A program made the position numbers and the translations under genes. Below, one piece after another: positions 1 to 12,280 of a stretch of 64,000 nucleotides of DNA. Source of the DNA: Larix kaempferi (lineage: Eukaryota > Streptophyta > Pinopsida > Pinales > Pinaceae); assembly GCA_027924585.1 (NCBI GenBank), contig BSBM01000123.1:16136001-16200000 (forward strand). The letters are read 5' to 3'. A model generated the notes under the pieces. It saw only the letters and a program-made list of their open reading frames with translations, was not told the DNA's origin and did not search any database. Numbering within the stretch: position 1 is the first letter of the stretch; each line of letters starts with the position of its first letter.

Positions 1-3000
1 TCAAACAAAAAACCCAACACCCTTCCCCAAATGGGGAAGAAGACCCAAAGAGTGGAGGCCTCCTCCACTTAAAAGTTTTATTAGATAATTACAAGTGCCT
101 CAAGGGAAAATCCTTGAAAGGTCTTTTAATGACTACTTTAGAAACAACTTATAAAAATTTAATGGATCGAAGCCCTTGATGGCTTTTACAAAGGATAAGA
201 AGAAATATTTTGGAATGTCTTATGATACTTAATCTCCTCCTCTCTCTTCGATTTGATCTTTGGATTTAAGGGATCTTTCTCTTCCCACAATCCTACCACA
301 AGGATAAGCCAATAACTCATGCACCCATTAGCGTTAGAAATCTAATCAAACTTTGAACAATAAAGTCTAAGTTTGCAAAGTGGGACTAAAACATGAAAAA
401 GCATGAGATTTTGTCTTAAAATGTTTAATATGGTAAAACGGACCAGCAAGCTAAAATGCCCCAAAATATGGTGGGAATGAGAATGCAACCATAAAATTTT
501 ACACTATCCTATATGCCAACTTTCCTACTTTGAAATGGAACTACAAAACTTAAAGGGAAAAGACTAAATGCAAGCCCTAAATGACCCCTTGATATGCCTA
601 ACTTGAACTTTCAATGCATAAATTTTGATTTTTATAAGAGAAGTCTAACCAATCACCTTTTCAAAAGAAGAACAACTAGTCAACTACTAACTTTAAATAA
701 ATAACTAACAACTAACTAAGCATGAAAATTGTACTAACCACTTACTAACACTAACACTTATTTGTTTTTTGTTGTTTTGAAATGAGAAATCTAAATGCAA
801 AGATATAAAATAAACTATGAAATTGACAAACAAATGCAAGACTAAGCTCAAAAATGAGATTTAAATGCAAACTAGACAATGCACTTAATTTAAGAAATCT
901 AAAGTAATACTTGGATCGAAAACTAACTAATGCAAACTTGAAATCATGAGATTTAAAAGCTAACTTTGCAATGAACTAAATTCTAACTTGAAACTTTGAA
1001 ATCTAACTCAAGCTTGTAGCTTAGGAGATAAACTAGATTTATTAAACAAAGTGAAAGAGGGAAAGAGAGGAAAAACGAATAGGATGGGAAGAAGAGAAAG
1101 CTAGAGGAAGGGGACTGTAAAAGGTACTAAAGTAGGGCTGCAAACAGTGTGTATAGGACAGCAAACAGTAAAGGAGAGAGCAGCAAAAGGAAAGTACAGC
1201 CAACAGAGAAAGGAAGACAACAGAAAATGACAAAGAGAAGGGACAGTGAGCAAGGGATGAGGAGCAGCAGCAAGGAGGGCACTGAAAAATCAGTGAAGGA
1301 GCAAACAGTCACTAAAGGGCAGCGAACAGTCACTTAAATAACAGCCAAAGGTCAAGGTGAAACGAGAATGGAAAGAAGATAGCAGGGATAGAACTAGGGT
1401 GAGAGGAAGAGGGCTAGCAATCAATGACAAAATTTCAAGGAGAAAGTTGATGGCTTGAAGAAGATAGCCCTTAGAACCAAGTTGAAAGTTTTGTTTAAAA
1501 AAGTTGATGGGAAGAGCTTAGATCTCCTTGTTGCTAAGGTTTAACAAGTTGAAACGCTTTTGATCTCAAGTAGAGTGAAGATGCACCTGCAAAAGACCTT
1601 GATCCTTGGATAACACCTGCAAAACCAATGTACTCAAGCGAAAAACATAGATATATAGATGCATGTGCTAGATTGTTAGCCTTGTAGAAATATAAATCTA
1701 TGCTCAATAATCTCAAGTACAAAAATATTACACAATGTCACCTCGTTACAAGATGAAGCATGGCCACCAAGAGCCTCCACAAATTGACCTCCAAAGTCAC
1801 AACTTTATTAAATATAAATCGCTTACAAAAATCTCCAGAGTTTCTTTGCACAAATCTCCATCCGAAATGAGGAGCCAAGACCTCATTATATACAAAAACT
1901 AGAAGCTATCTCACCCAAATTCGAATTGGCACTAAGGAGAGCCAATAACACTTGACAAAATCTCAAATTTCAATCACAAACCAATAAAATCTTGGCTTGG
2001 AGCTCATATCTACCATAAAACTCGAGTTTGCACTAAGTTAGGGTGGGGAGGTGGCCTCCACCTAGGCAAGGCGCCCCCCATCCCTCCTTGTTAACTCCAC
2101 CAAAGCTTTGGAATATACATCCACCAAATGAAGAGCTGCCACATAGCAAACTCGAGCTCCATATGCAGATTGACGTGAGTATGATGATACACGTGAGCCC
2201 CTCCAAGAGATAACGTATGAGTAATAATAGGGATCACGTTTGGTTGCATTGAAAGCCAAGCCATGAGGTGGCCTTGACTCAAGGAGGGCGCCTACCAAAA
2301 CATTAATGTAACTCAACAACCCAATAATCATGTGCCAAGTCACCAATTCGTATTCCTTCATGAAGGAGCCGTACGGTCATATAGCTCACGTCATCCTTTT
2401 CTCATAATTCATATATCCAAACTATGAATTGGCATGTGCATTATTACTTTAATGTAGATGCCCACCACACTCACGATTTGAACCTTCACCCATACCTCAT
2501 GCAATTTGATGGAGCCCACGTGAAGGAGGGGGCCGTACACCCAATTTAATCCAAAATTTGATTTTTTGACTTTATCACATATGACTTACTACTCCAATGT
2601 AGTCGTACATACCATAAAAATATAACCCAACCTTTTCCATGGTTAAAAAATTCAATTTTTGACTTATTTGAATTTTGTCCTTTATGTATTTTTGTCATTT
2701 TATGGCCACTAAATGCCAAAATAATGAAAAACTGCTCCCAGAGGCGATGTAATAGCCCGAAACCTTAGAAAAGTTGGCGCTAGGGTAAAAAGGACGCTCT
2801 GAGCGTCAAAACGAGCTTCCCCACGCCCAATTTCGCCTCTGGATGAGGTTTTTATCATTTTTTGAAATTTTTTAATTAAACCATTAAAAAATGGTCTAAT
2901 TTTATGAAAAAAATATTTTTGTCGGAATGGAACGAAACTCCTAGGGGACCTAGTGCATGTTCATACGACTCAATCGATGTGGCTAACACGTAAAAAATCC

Positions 3001-3376
3001 TAGACACAAGACTCTAATAACCGCCTTAGGTTTTGACCACCATGGGAAATACTCCAGCTTTGGAGGGTTGAGTGAAAAACTCAGGGATTATACGCCACTG
3101 ATGAGTAGCGCATAATTCCTAAGGAAAAAACACTCTAGAGTATCCCCCCAAATGGCTAAACCTACGGATAGCCGAGTCTTTTATAAAAGGACCCCGTTTA
3201 GACCAACTTTTACAAATTCCCCATGGGGGTATGAACATGCAGTTATTACAAAAGGGGCAAAATTGCCCTGAAATTGACCTCTGAACTTCTGAATGCTGAT
3301 GATGAACATGAATCATGTTCTGATAAACTGGCGGCTCATCGGAAGTTCAACTATTTGTACAAAATAGGTGATAACA
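1..3376 (-). mobile_element. E1 3' LTR (inner 3.4 kb; outer end lies left of window)
   Basis: This stretch repeats 7812-11186 in direct orientation. The only difference I found is one C in a homopolymer near 3145 (six C here, five in the other copy). The inner edge GATAACA ends at 3376, exactly where the two copies diverge. The element is read on the minus strand because its gag and PBS lie there, so this is the 3' LTR, starting TGTTATCACC. The remaining ~1.5 kb lies outside the window. The small open frames here have no recognisable domain. Near-identity of the LTRs means a very recent insertion. Confidence 0.93.
22..39. other. perfect hairpin in E1 LTR, left copy
   Basis: CTTCCCCAAATGGGGAAG has a 7-bp stem and an AAAT loop. 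The same hairpin recurs at 7833-7850, 35555-35573 (one extra G) and 62166-62187 (stem extended to 9 bp), always in an E1-family LTR. Confidence 0.75.
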
Positions 3377-3385
3377 TCTGGCTCC
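3377..3385 (-). other. polypurine-tract-like site of E1
   Basis: Read on the minus strand, GGAGCCAGA directly precedes the 3' LTR start TGTTATC. The same nine bases precede both downstream LTRs of E2 (46069-46077, 56223-56231). It is only moderately purine-rich, so the assignment rests on position and conservation between two elements. Confidence 0.6.
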
Positions 3386-3629
3386 AACTGCGGGACGTGT
3401 GCTCGATCTGGAAATTATGCAAGGAGAGGATACGAGAACACCAGAATCTCTGGTTTATATATATAACCTGTAAAAACATCTCAACTTGACAGAAAAACCT
3501 TCAGTAGCACATGTGTTATGAAAAAACCAAAATGAAATACCAACTATATCTTATTGTTCTAAGAAACCTGAAATGCAGAAGGTAAATTAAATCTTTTCCT
3601 ATTCTAATATAATACAAAAAAGGAAAATG

Positions 3630-6171
3630 TTAAGTATAATCAGAAATCCAATGTAACCATTTAAGCATGTGATTAATGAAAAAACAAATTTTTACCTTGT
3701 CTTTGGTTACCAGCCAAGACAAGGGCATGCTTATCAGAAAGTGCAAACCTGCTTGGATCTTCTGAAAGGGAGGGCTGGATGGGGAATCATGCATATGTAA
3801 TAAATATTTGAAGTGCTCCCCAACATAGTAAGAAATCTTCCTGCAGGCACCCTCTATCCAGAACAGGATAGGGTGATGAAATTCAAGATGACAAGGCAAT
3901 TCTGGTACCTTATCATATTCCTCCAAGAGGTTCTTCCGAAAATAATTTTCCATGAAAGTGCATGCCTCGAATTGCCCTAATATACAAGGGGCTTCCGATG
4001 GGCAAGATATATGCTCAACTGACTTCTCATATGAAATAATTTCCTTTTCTTCCTCTATGCTCAACTGTTCAAAATCCATACTCCTGCCGAAAATGGGAGA
4101 GTCTTCATGAATTTTACCATATTCCTGGCCATATGTATCCTCACGCTCATAAGTGGGATTGTTAACAAAATTTCCAAGGGGATTTTGTTCATCATTAACT
4201 TCTTCGGACATGGCATAGATAGGGTTCTCAAGAGAGATCCATTCATCATTTCCAATATCTATGTCATCCATGATGGACTCATCATCACTTATGTCATCCT
4301 TTAAGCTATGCCTATCCTCCTCAACTTCATAATAATCTTCCTCAAACAGATGTGTTTCAAAAATATCACAAGGGACCCAAATTTCTGAATATTCACTGCC
4401 ATGTGGAGAACAAATGGGAGTGTCATAACACACACTACTACTTTCATGGATTTCTTTATGAATGTTGATCTCCGTAATGGTTTCTTCTAAAGATGGGTCA
4501 GGAGTACATAAATGTTCATCATCACTGAAGTAGTCTTGAAAAACTTCCCACTCCAAAGTGTCTTTTGTTTCGATGGCATGAGGAGGGTCTTCAACAATAT
4601 TCGGTATTTGATAAATCTCTATGATAGGATCATCAGGAATTTGATGGGAAAATGTTATATTTTCTGTAATAGGTTGACCCAATTGGTTCCCACTATCTTC
4701 GGGGAAATCATAAAAGTCATTTACATAGTTTATGCACTCAGGATCACTTGATGAAAATTGACCAACAAACCCTTCAGGGAAACCATGCTTTTGGATATAG
4801 CATGCAAGGTGACAAGTGTCTTCTTCATGGAATTCCTGGCATGCCCTACAGAATGGTGTGTAAGGTTCAACCCTGGGAATGCCATAGATGTCCCCCACAT
4901 TATTAATGAATTCAGGCTTGCTTGTTGATGCACTAGGATCACAACCTTCAGGAAAACCATGCTCTTGAATATAGCATGCATGGTAGCAATGAGATTCCTC
5001 ATGGAAATCTTCGCATGGCCTACAAAATGGTCTATATGATTCAACCATGTTAGCAACCTCTAATTGGTTAGGAGGCCTCTGTTCATGATTGGGCATTTTC
5101 TTCTGCCAATTTGGTTTTGCAGCAAAGACCCTAGTAGGTGGTTGAGGTTGAGTTCTTTCAATATTGATAACCTGATTTTGCATTTCTTTTATTTGGGAAA
5201 GGTGCTCTTGTTCCATCTTCTCCATTCTTTCAGCCATATCAATGAGTTTCTTCTCATAAGCAGCTATTTCATTTGCAGGCTCTTTATCTTTAGGCTCAAT
5301 TGATTTCAATGGAGTTTGAGCTCTCGAATAACCAGGAAAATTTGCCTTACCAGAAGACTGCATGTTTTTATCTATCTTAGTTGCCATTGTCTGTGCTTCT
5401 AACAAAGTGGTGGGCTCTTTGTCTCTAAGCTCATATTGCATTTCCCCACTAAAAGCTTCAATGTAGTAAATCAGTATAGTATGTGGAGTTGGCTTGTAAT
5501 CTGTAGGGATTGCATTGTATAAATCGGTGAACTTCTTGTTGAAATCTTCCATGGTTTCCATTTCACTTCTTTTGATGTTTGTTAGAGCAGCAAGTTGATG
5601 ACGGGGCTCTTTTCTCTCACTATACTTGTTGGTGAAAGCAGTTGAAAACTCAGCCAAGGTGGCAAAGGAGTTGGTTGGCAAGCTGATGAACCAGTCACCA
5701 GCATCTCCTTCTAAGGATAAGGCAAACAACTTCATGTATACATCCTCATGTCTGTGAGCAGCATCCCTAACATATCCACTTTTTATTCTTGAGAAAGCAG
5801 TGAGGTGCTGTGCAGCAGTAACGGCATCAGTGCCGGTAAAGGTGGGAAGTTTGTCGATGGCCTTATCTGGAAGATCATGTGGTTGACCTGCTATCTGAGC
5901 AATGTTGAGGGGGAGCGAAAAAATCACCCATTGTATCAGAAAAACAATTATTACTGTTTTCAAAATTTTCTAAGTTATCTTCCTGAAAGAGACTATGGAT
6001 GTCAGAAATAGACTGAGACCTAAGTTCTTCAAGGATTTTACGAGAAGCAAGCTTGTTTAGTCTCCTCCTATAAACCTTTTCAGGTTCTGGGATAAAACTA
6101 AGCAAGCCTTCAGAGTTTCTTCTGGTTGAATACCTTGAGGTGTTAATTGACAGTGGAGTCGCCAGGTGGTT
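3630..6171 (-). pseudogene. gag: Gag-like protein of E1, one frameshift
   Basis: Structural capsid-type protein. The long frame (3630-5963, 777 codons) has a Retrotrans_gag-type core at about residues 35-200 (LPTFTGTDAV start, GDAGDWF motif). A likely coiled coil follows at 230-270, then two copies of a C-x2-C-x3-H-x4-C-x3-C finger (C314/C317/H321/C326/C330 and C372/C375/H379/C384/C388), and a long acidic tail. The apparent start of that frame is TTG and its first ~20 hydrophobic residues do not look like Gag. The expected Gag N-terminus (a basic RRRLNK region and MGDFFAPP) is read in another frame from about 6171 to 5900, so a frameshift lies near 5900-5915. No ATG is evident at the 5' end of that frame. 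The classical CCHC knuckle is absent; the paired fingers may replace it. Confidence 0.8.
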
Positions 6172-6310
6172 TCAAGTCTAATTTCTGAAAGTGATTGAAC
6201 TAAAACTACCAAAAAGAAAAAAGGGGAGTGGAGTCGCCAGACAGATTTGAGAATCTATCAAAAGGTAAACAAACTAGAAAAAACTAAGGTCGTCCAGGAA
6301 CAAAAAGATT

Positions 6311-6330
6311 TGTCCCCGGCAACGGCGCCA
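6311..6330 (-). other. primer binding site of E1
   Basis: The minus strand reads TGGCGCCGTTGCCGGGGACA, four bases downstream of the LTR end (...GGACAACA at 6335). This PBS is typical of plant Tat-type Ty3/gypsy elements and fixes both the strand and the inner LTR border. Confidence 0.92.
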
Positions 6331-7150
6331 AAGATGTTGTCCGCCAAACTGCACACCAGCAGCGGAAATCTTTCGAAAGCTGTCTCTTCACTTCAAGTGA
6401 GAGAGGTGTGGCCTTGGGGGCAAGCAATGAGCCAGGTACTGTCACCTGAATCCCAGCTCCTCCGTTTAGGCAAAACTCCTAACGAAGCCAAGGGGGGTAG
6501 TCCCTAAAAAAGAGTTGTCTAAGGCTCTTTGTGTATTTATGTGTTTTTTGATGTAGTGATGCGGATGGGTGTTTTTTAGGAGTTTTTTTTAATGAGAGAC
6601 AATTATAAAGATTAAATATAAGACAAGATAACGCAATCCACGTTGCAAACACAAGATGAAAGATACACTTGGGCAATAAGTCAATCACTTTTCGCGAAAT
6701 ATAACAGATAACTCCAATGTAGATATTTAAACAAGCAAAATATGAGATAAAGGACCAGTGCCTTATGGAGTCAAGAATTAAATGTGAATTGCGAAAACTT
6801 GATACAAGTGCTTGAATTGAAAGTTTGTGAGAACGTTATGCAGCTTATCTTGGTAAATTTAAAGTTTTAATTGTCTTGATTATTAGGGCTAAAACCAAGG
6901 GTATTCAAAGAGTGTCCGGAAAGTAATTTTAAGCAACCCCTTTAAGAGACCTGTCGGGGCCTGTCTGGAATCACGGCGAGGCGCGCAATGCTAACCAGCC
7001 ACCGTGTCGCAGATTGGGCGGTCCGGCGCCTCCCCTGAGAGCTGATTAAAATACTTTATGTCAACGCCGGTTCGTTGGTTTATGGGGTGAAAGTTTTAAT
7101 TAGATTTTCACTTGTAAATTAACAAGTCTTCCACCTTTCTGAGTACTAGC

Positions 7151-7409
7151 CCAACCTTTTCAGGTTGGCAGAGCATACGGGTGTAGGACAGAAACCAAGA
7201 TAAATTAATTAAAGGGTGTGTGAGTGGAAATTTTTTATTATTGGAAAGCCTTGTTCAACTCTCCGACAGAGAGCGCTCTTGACTCGGTCTTATGACCACA
7301 GTTCAAGAGACTTGCTAAAATTAAAATGCCTAATGCAGGGATGATGCAAGCAACTAAAATGCCCTCCGACAGAGGGTGCTCTTGACTTGGATTTGGCCAA
7401 GTTCAAGAG
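7151..7409. repeat. tandem two-hairpin module in E1 LTR (2 units plus leading hairpin)
   Basis: A leading hairpin CCAACC...GGTTGG sits at 7151-7168. Unit 1: CTCTC-CGACA-GAGAG (7259-7273), then an outer stem CTCTTGA (7276-7282) with TCAAGAG (7303-7309) enclosing GGTC-TTAT-GACC (7286-7297). Unit 2: CCCTC-CGACA-GAGGG (7362-7376), then CTCTTGA (7379-7385) with TCAAGAG (7403-7409) enclosing CTTGG...CCAAG (7386-7401). The T-A pair of the first stem in unit 1 is C-G in unit 2, and the inner stems differ in sequence but still pair. Related units occur at 35114-35361 and 61610-61758. Confidence 0.8.
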
Positions 7410-7832
7410 ACTTTGGTTTATTTTAAGAAGCAAAAACTGTAATAGCAGTATATTTAACTTGAAGCAGACTTGAACAGTAGTATTGATCGACAAGATAAAA
7501 ATTTCTACTAACAATAATGCTTGTAAGATAAAGAAATCTAGTGTTCTACCACACAAGTTCTAAACTACTAGGTGGGATTGATCTCCGAACAAGACCAACC
7601 ACTAGAAGCCACCAATCCTGGAAACCTTCCAGCTAGCTGGATGTCCACAAGAAGTTGATGGGGGAGCGAGAAGCTACCACAAGACAATGTGGCCTTTGGG
7701 ATACGATCCCAAAGTTAGCTATTCTCTGGTCAAGGATTGGAAGAGAAGCAAGATAACTTAATTGAAACAGAATTTAAACTAAAAGCATGAAAATATAAAT
7801 CTAAGCTAGAATCAAACAAAAAACCCAACACC

Positions 7833-7850
7833 CTTCCCCAAATGGGGAAG
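7833..7850. other. perfect CTTCCCC/GGGGAAG hairpin in E1 5' LTR
   Basis: Same 7-bp stem with AAAT loop as at 22-39. It is located about 430 bp beyond the paired-hairpin array. Confidence 0.75.
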
Positions 7851-9696
7851 AAGACCCAAAGAGTGGAGGCCTCCTCCACTTAAAAGTTTTATTAGATAAT
7901 TACAAGTGCCTCAAGGGAAAATCCTTGAAAGGTCTTTTAATGACTACTTTAGAAACAACTTATAAAAATTTAATGGATCGAAGCCCTTGATGGCTTTTAC
8001 AAAGGATAAGAAGAAATATTTTGGAATGTCTTATGATACTTAATCTCCTCCTCTCTCTTCGATTTGATCTTTGGATTTAAGGGATCTTTCTCTTCCCACA
8101 ATCCTACCACAAGGATAAGCCAATAACTCATGCACCCATTAGCGTTAGAAATCTAATCAAACTTTGAACAATAAAGTCTAAGTTTGCAAAGTGGGACTAA
8201 AACATGAAAAAGCATGAGATTTTGTCTTAAAATGTTTAATATGGTAAAACGGACCAGCAAGCTAAAATGCCCCAAAATATGGTGGGAATGAGAATGCAAC
8301 CATAAAATTTTACACTATCCTATATGCCAACTTTCCTACTTTGAAATGGAACTACAAAACTTAAAGGGAAAAGACTAAATGCAAGCCCTAAATGACCCCT
8401 TGATATGCCTAACTTGAACTTTCAATGCATAAATTTTGATTTTTATAAGAGAAGTCTAACCAATCACCTTTTCAAAAGAAGAACAACTAGTCAACTACTA
8501 ACTTTAAATAAATAACTAACAACTAACTAAGCATGAAAATTGTACTAACCACTTACTAACACTAACACTTATTTGTTTTTTGTTGTTTTGAAATGAGAAA
8601 TCTAAATGCAAAGATATAAAATAAACTATGAAATTGACAAACAAATGCAAGACTAAGCTCAAAAATGAGATTTAAATGCAAACTAGACAATGCACTTAAT
8701 TTAAGAAATCTAAAGTAATACTTGGATCGAAAACTAACTAATGCAAACTTGAAATCATGAGATTTAAAAGCTAACTTTGCAATGAACTAAATTCTAACTT
8801 GAAACTTTGAAATCTAACTCAAGCTTGTAGCTTAGGAGATAAACTAGATTTATTAAACAAAGTGAAAGAGGGAAAGAGAGGAAAAACGAATAGGATGGGA
8901 AGAAGAGAAAGCTAGAGGAAGGGGACTGTAAAAGGTACTAAAGTAGGGCTGCAAACAGTGTGTATAGGACAGCAAACAGTAAAGGAGAGAGCAGCAAAAG
9001 GAAAGTACAGCCAACAGAGAAAGGAAGACAACAGAAAATGACAAAGAGAAGGGACAGTGAGCAAGGGATGAGGAGCAGCAGCAAGGAGGGCACTGAAAAA
9101 TCAGTGAAGGAGCAAACAGTCACTAAAGGGCAGCGAACAGTCACTTAAATAACAGCCAAAGGTCAAGGTGAAACGAGAATGGAAAGAAGATAGCAGGGAT
9201 AGAACTAGGGTGAGAGGAAGAGGGCTAGCAATCAATGACAAAATTTCAAGGAGAAAGTTGATGGCTTGAAGAAGATAGCCCTTAGAACCAAGTTGAAAGT
9301 TTTGTTTAAAAAAGTTGATGGGAAGAGCTTAGATCTCCTTGTTGCTAAGGTTTAACAAGTTGAAACGCTTTTGATCTCAAGTAGAGTGAAGATGCACCTG
9401 CAAAAGACCTTGATCCTTGGATAACACCTGCAAAACCAATGTACTCAAGCGAAAAACATAGATATATAGATGCATGTGCTAGATTGTTAGCCTTGTAGAA
9501 ATATAAATCTATGCTCAATAATCTCAAGTACAAAAATATTACACAATGTCACCTCGTTACAAGATGAAGCATGGCCACCAAGAGCCTCCACAAATTGACC
9601 TCCAAAGTCACAACTTTATTAAATATAAATCGCTTACAAAAATCTCCAGAGTTTCTTTGCACAAATCTCCATCCGAAATGAGGAGCCAAGACCTCA

Positions 9697-9705
9697 TTAT
9701 ATACA
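9697..9705 (-). promoter_or_regulatory. TATA-like box in E1 LTR
   Basis: The minus strand reads GTATATAAT, about 1.5 kb from the LTR start (same site at 1886-1894 in the other LTR). If used, it gives a U3 of about 1.5 kb and a transcribed R-U5 of over 3 kb containing all the hairpins. This is a position-based guess. Confidence 0.35.
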
Positions 9706-12262
9706 AAAACTAGAAGCTATCTCACCCAAATTCGAATTGGCACTAAGGAGAGCCAATAACACTTGACAAAATCTCAAATTTCAATCACAAACCAATAAAA
9801 TCTTGGCTTGGAGCTCATATCTACCATAAAACTCGAGTTTGCACTAAGTTAGGGTGGGGAGGTGGCCTCCACCTAGGCAAGGCGCCCCCCATCCCTCCTT
9901 GTTAACTCCACCAAAGCTTTGGAATATACATCCACCAAATGAAGAGCTGCCACATAGCAAACTCGAGCTCCATATGCAGATTGACGTGAGTATGATGATA
10001 CACGTGAGCCCCTCCAAGAGATAACGTATGAGTAATAATAGGGATCACGTTTGGTTGCATTGAAAGCCAAGCCATGAGGTGGCCTTGACTCAAGGAGGGC
10101 GCCTACCAAAACATTAATGTAACTCAACAACCCAATAATCATGTGCCAAGTCACCAATTCGTATTCCTTCATGAAGGAGCCGTACGGTCATATAGCTCAC
10201 GTCATCCTTTTCTCATAATTCATATATCCAAACTATGAATTGGCATGTGCATTATTACTTTAATGTAGATGCCCACCACACTCACGATTTGAACCTTCAC
10301 CCATACCTCATGCAATTTGATGGAGCCCACGTGAAGGAGGGGGCCGTACACCCAATTTAATCCAAAATTTGATTTTTTGACTTTATCACATATGACTTAC
10401 TACTCCAATGTAGTCGTACATACCATAAAAATATAACCCAACCTTTTCCATGGTTAAAAAATTCAATTTTTGACTTATTTGAATTTTGTCCTTTATGTAT
10501 TTTTGTCATTTTATGGCCACTAAATGCCAAAATAATGAAAAACTGCTCCCAGAGGCGATGTAATAGCCCGAAACCTTAGAAAAGTTGGCGCTAGGGTAAA
10601 AAGGACGCTCTGAGCGTCAAAACGAGCTTCCCCACGCCCAATTTCGCCTCTGGATGAGGTTTTTATCATTTTTTGAAATTTTTTAATTAAACCATTAAAA
10701 AATGGTCTAATTTTATGAAAAAAATATTTTTGTCGGAATGGAACGAAACTCCTAGGGGACCTAGTGCATGTTCATACGACTCAATCGATGTGGCTAACAC
10801 GTAAAAAATCCTAGACACAAGACTCTAATAACCGCCTTAGGTTTTGACCACCATGGGAAATACTCCAGCTTTGGAGGGTTGAGTGAAAAACTCAGGGATT
10901 ATACGCCACTGATGAGTAGCGCATAATTCCTAAGGAAAAAACACTCTAGAGTATCCCCCAAATGGCTAAACCTACGGATAGCCGAGTCTTTTATAAAAGG
11001 ACCCCGTTTAGACCAACTTTTACAAATTCCCCATGGGGGTATGAACATGCAGTTATTACAAAAGGGGCAAAATTGCCCTGAAATTGACCTCTGAACTTCT
11101 GAATGCTGATGATGAACATGAATCATGTTCTGATAAACTGGCGGCTCATCGGAAGTTCAACTATTTGTACAAAATAGGTGATAACACCCCCCAAAGCATG
11201 AAGCTGTTAAGGATGTACAGGTGAAGTGCTTTGATAGAAATAATGGCAAAAGACTTGTCGGATGAAGGACGCTGCTGCAGTACAACTGACTCTGAACTGA
11301 CAATCTCACATGAAGTACAACATGGCTGCCGACCAATACATTGCAGATCCATGGTAGTAATGACTGATTGAACACAATCATGGCTACTAGACACAAGCGT
11401 AGATCCATGATGAGATGACAACACAGCCACGACCAATACAAAAGTGGATCTTTGTAATATGACTCAATACAAATTCCATCGCAATCTGGGTAAACATGAC
11501 TCCCCAGGGTCTTCAAGCTGAGCCCGCAATGATACGAATCTATCCATGTGATTACAAATGTCTTGACGTCGAACATGGTAGAAACCACTTGATTACCAGT
11601 CATTGATGTAAATCGTTAACAAGTGCGAGGGAGATCATCATTAATTTCAATGATTCCCAAGGTATCACAGTACACATCATCAAGCGTGAACAAATGATTT
11701 GAAGTCGAACGCAAGATGAAGTCTTTCAATCAAGAGTCAATGATGTAAACTCATGATGAAAGCGAGGTAACCTGCCATTAAGGCATGCAGGGCCAAGGTA
11801 CTTGGTTGGTTTCTAGATTCAATCCTTGGATGATGTGTTGAAGTCGACAAGGATGAATCTGTCGAAGGAGGGCCATGATGAATCCCCCATCAATCGACAT
11901 GAAACACGACAAAAGATGTGTAGAGTGGATCGGATGATGCAACAACATGTAAGACTGACTCAAAGTAACAACGACATGACGACGTGTGTACTGACTGTAG
12001 ATGATAAATAGTGGACGTGTTCTTGAACATGGGCATGGCATGACTTGGCAGTATTGACATGAGAATGACGCAAACTTCTAATGCAACTGGTGATGGAAGC
12101 TTTCTCTGAATGACTCAGAGGAGTAACAAGACTCAGGAAGTAAGCGGGGACTCATAGACAAACAGATGACCCAAGTATTGTATGCAAATGCAGATGAGTG
12201 CCACGTTCAAGAACGACTGTATACTGCCACTAAGGTATGTAATACAAACGCTTTCCTTTTTC

Positions 12263-12280
12263 CCCATCATGAATGATGGG
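12263..12280. other. perfect inverted repeat CCCATCAT-GA-ATGATGGG
   Basis: Two 8-bp arms are separated by two bases, in non-coding sequence. It could form a hairpin or cruciform. No known site is recognised. Confidence 0.6.

Larger units (their letters stand above)
3377..6334 (-). mobile_element. E1 internal region (gag only)
   Basis: This 2.96-kb interior between the LTRs carries a PBS, a leader with the motif TGGCGACTCCACT twice (about 75 bp apart, near 6151-6166 and 6227-6240), one Gag reading region and a short tail. I found no protease, reverse transcriptase, RNase H or integrase. It fits the non-autonomous class called TR-GAG (terminal repeats plus gag only). The unusually long LTRs also resemble LARD-type derivatives. 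Confidence 0.85.
6335..11186 (-). mobile_element. E1 5' LTR, complete (4852 bp)
   Basis: On the minus strand the LTR starts TGTTATCACC at 11186 and ends GGACAACA at 6335, next to the PBS. Its outer 3.4 kb matches 1-3376 almost perfectly. At 4.85 kb it is longer than the element's own interior. Its 3' third, within the likely transcribed part, holds an array of paired hairpins (7151-7410) and the CTTCCCC hairpin. The right flank begins CCCCCC; the matching target duplication lies outside the window. The small open frames inside have no known domain. Confidence 0.93.

Noticed and set aside
1042-1337. Small open frames inside the E1 LTR (repeated near 8853-9148)
   Set aside because: Low-complexity Ser/Leu or Lys/Gln-rich peptides on both strands, no domain; identity between copies only reflects the LTR repeat.
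5903-5963. Hydrophobic N-terminus of the long E1 frame as a signal peptide or membrane anchor
   Set aside because: It starts at TTG and overlaps the expected Gag N-terminus in another frame; a frameshift explains it better.
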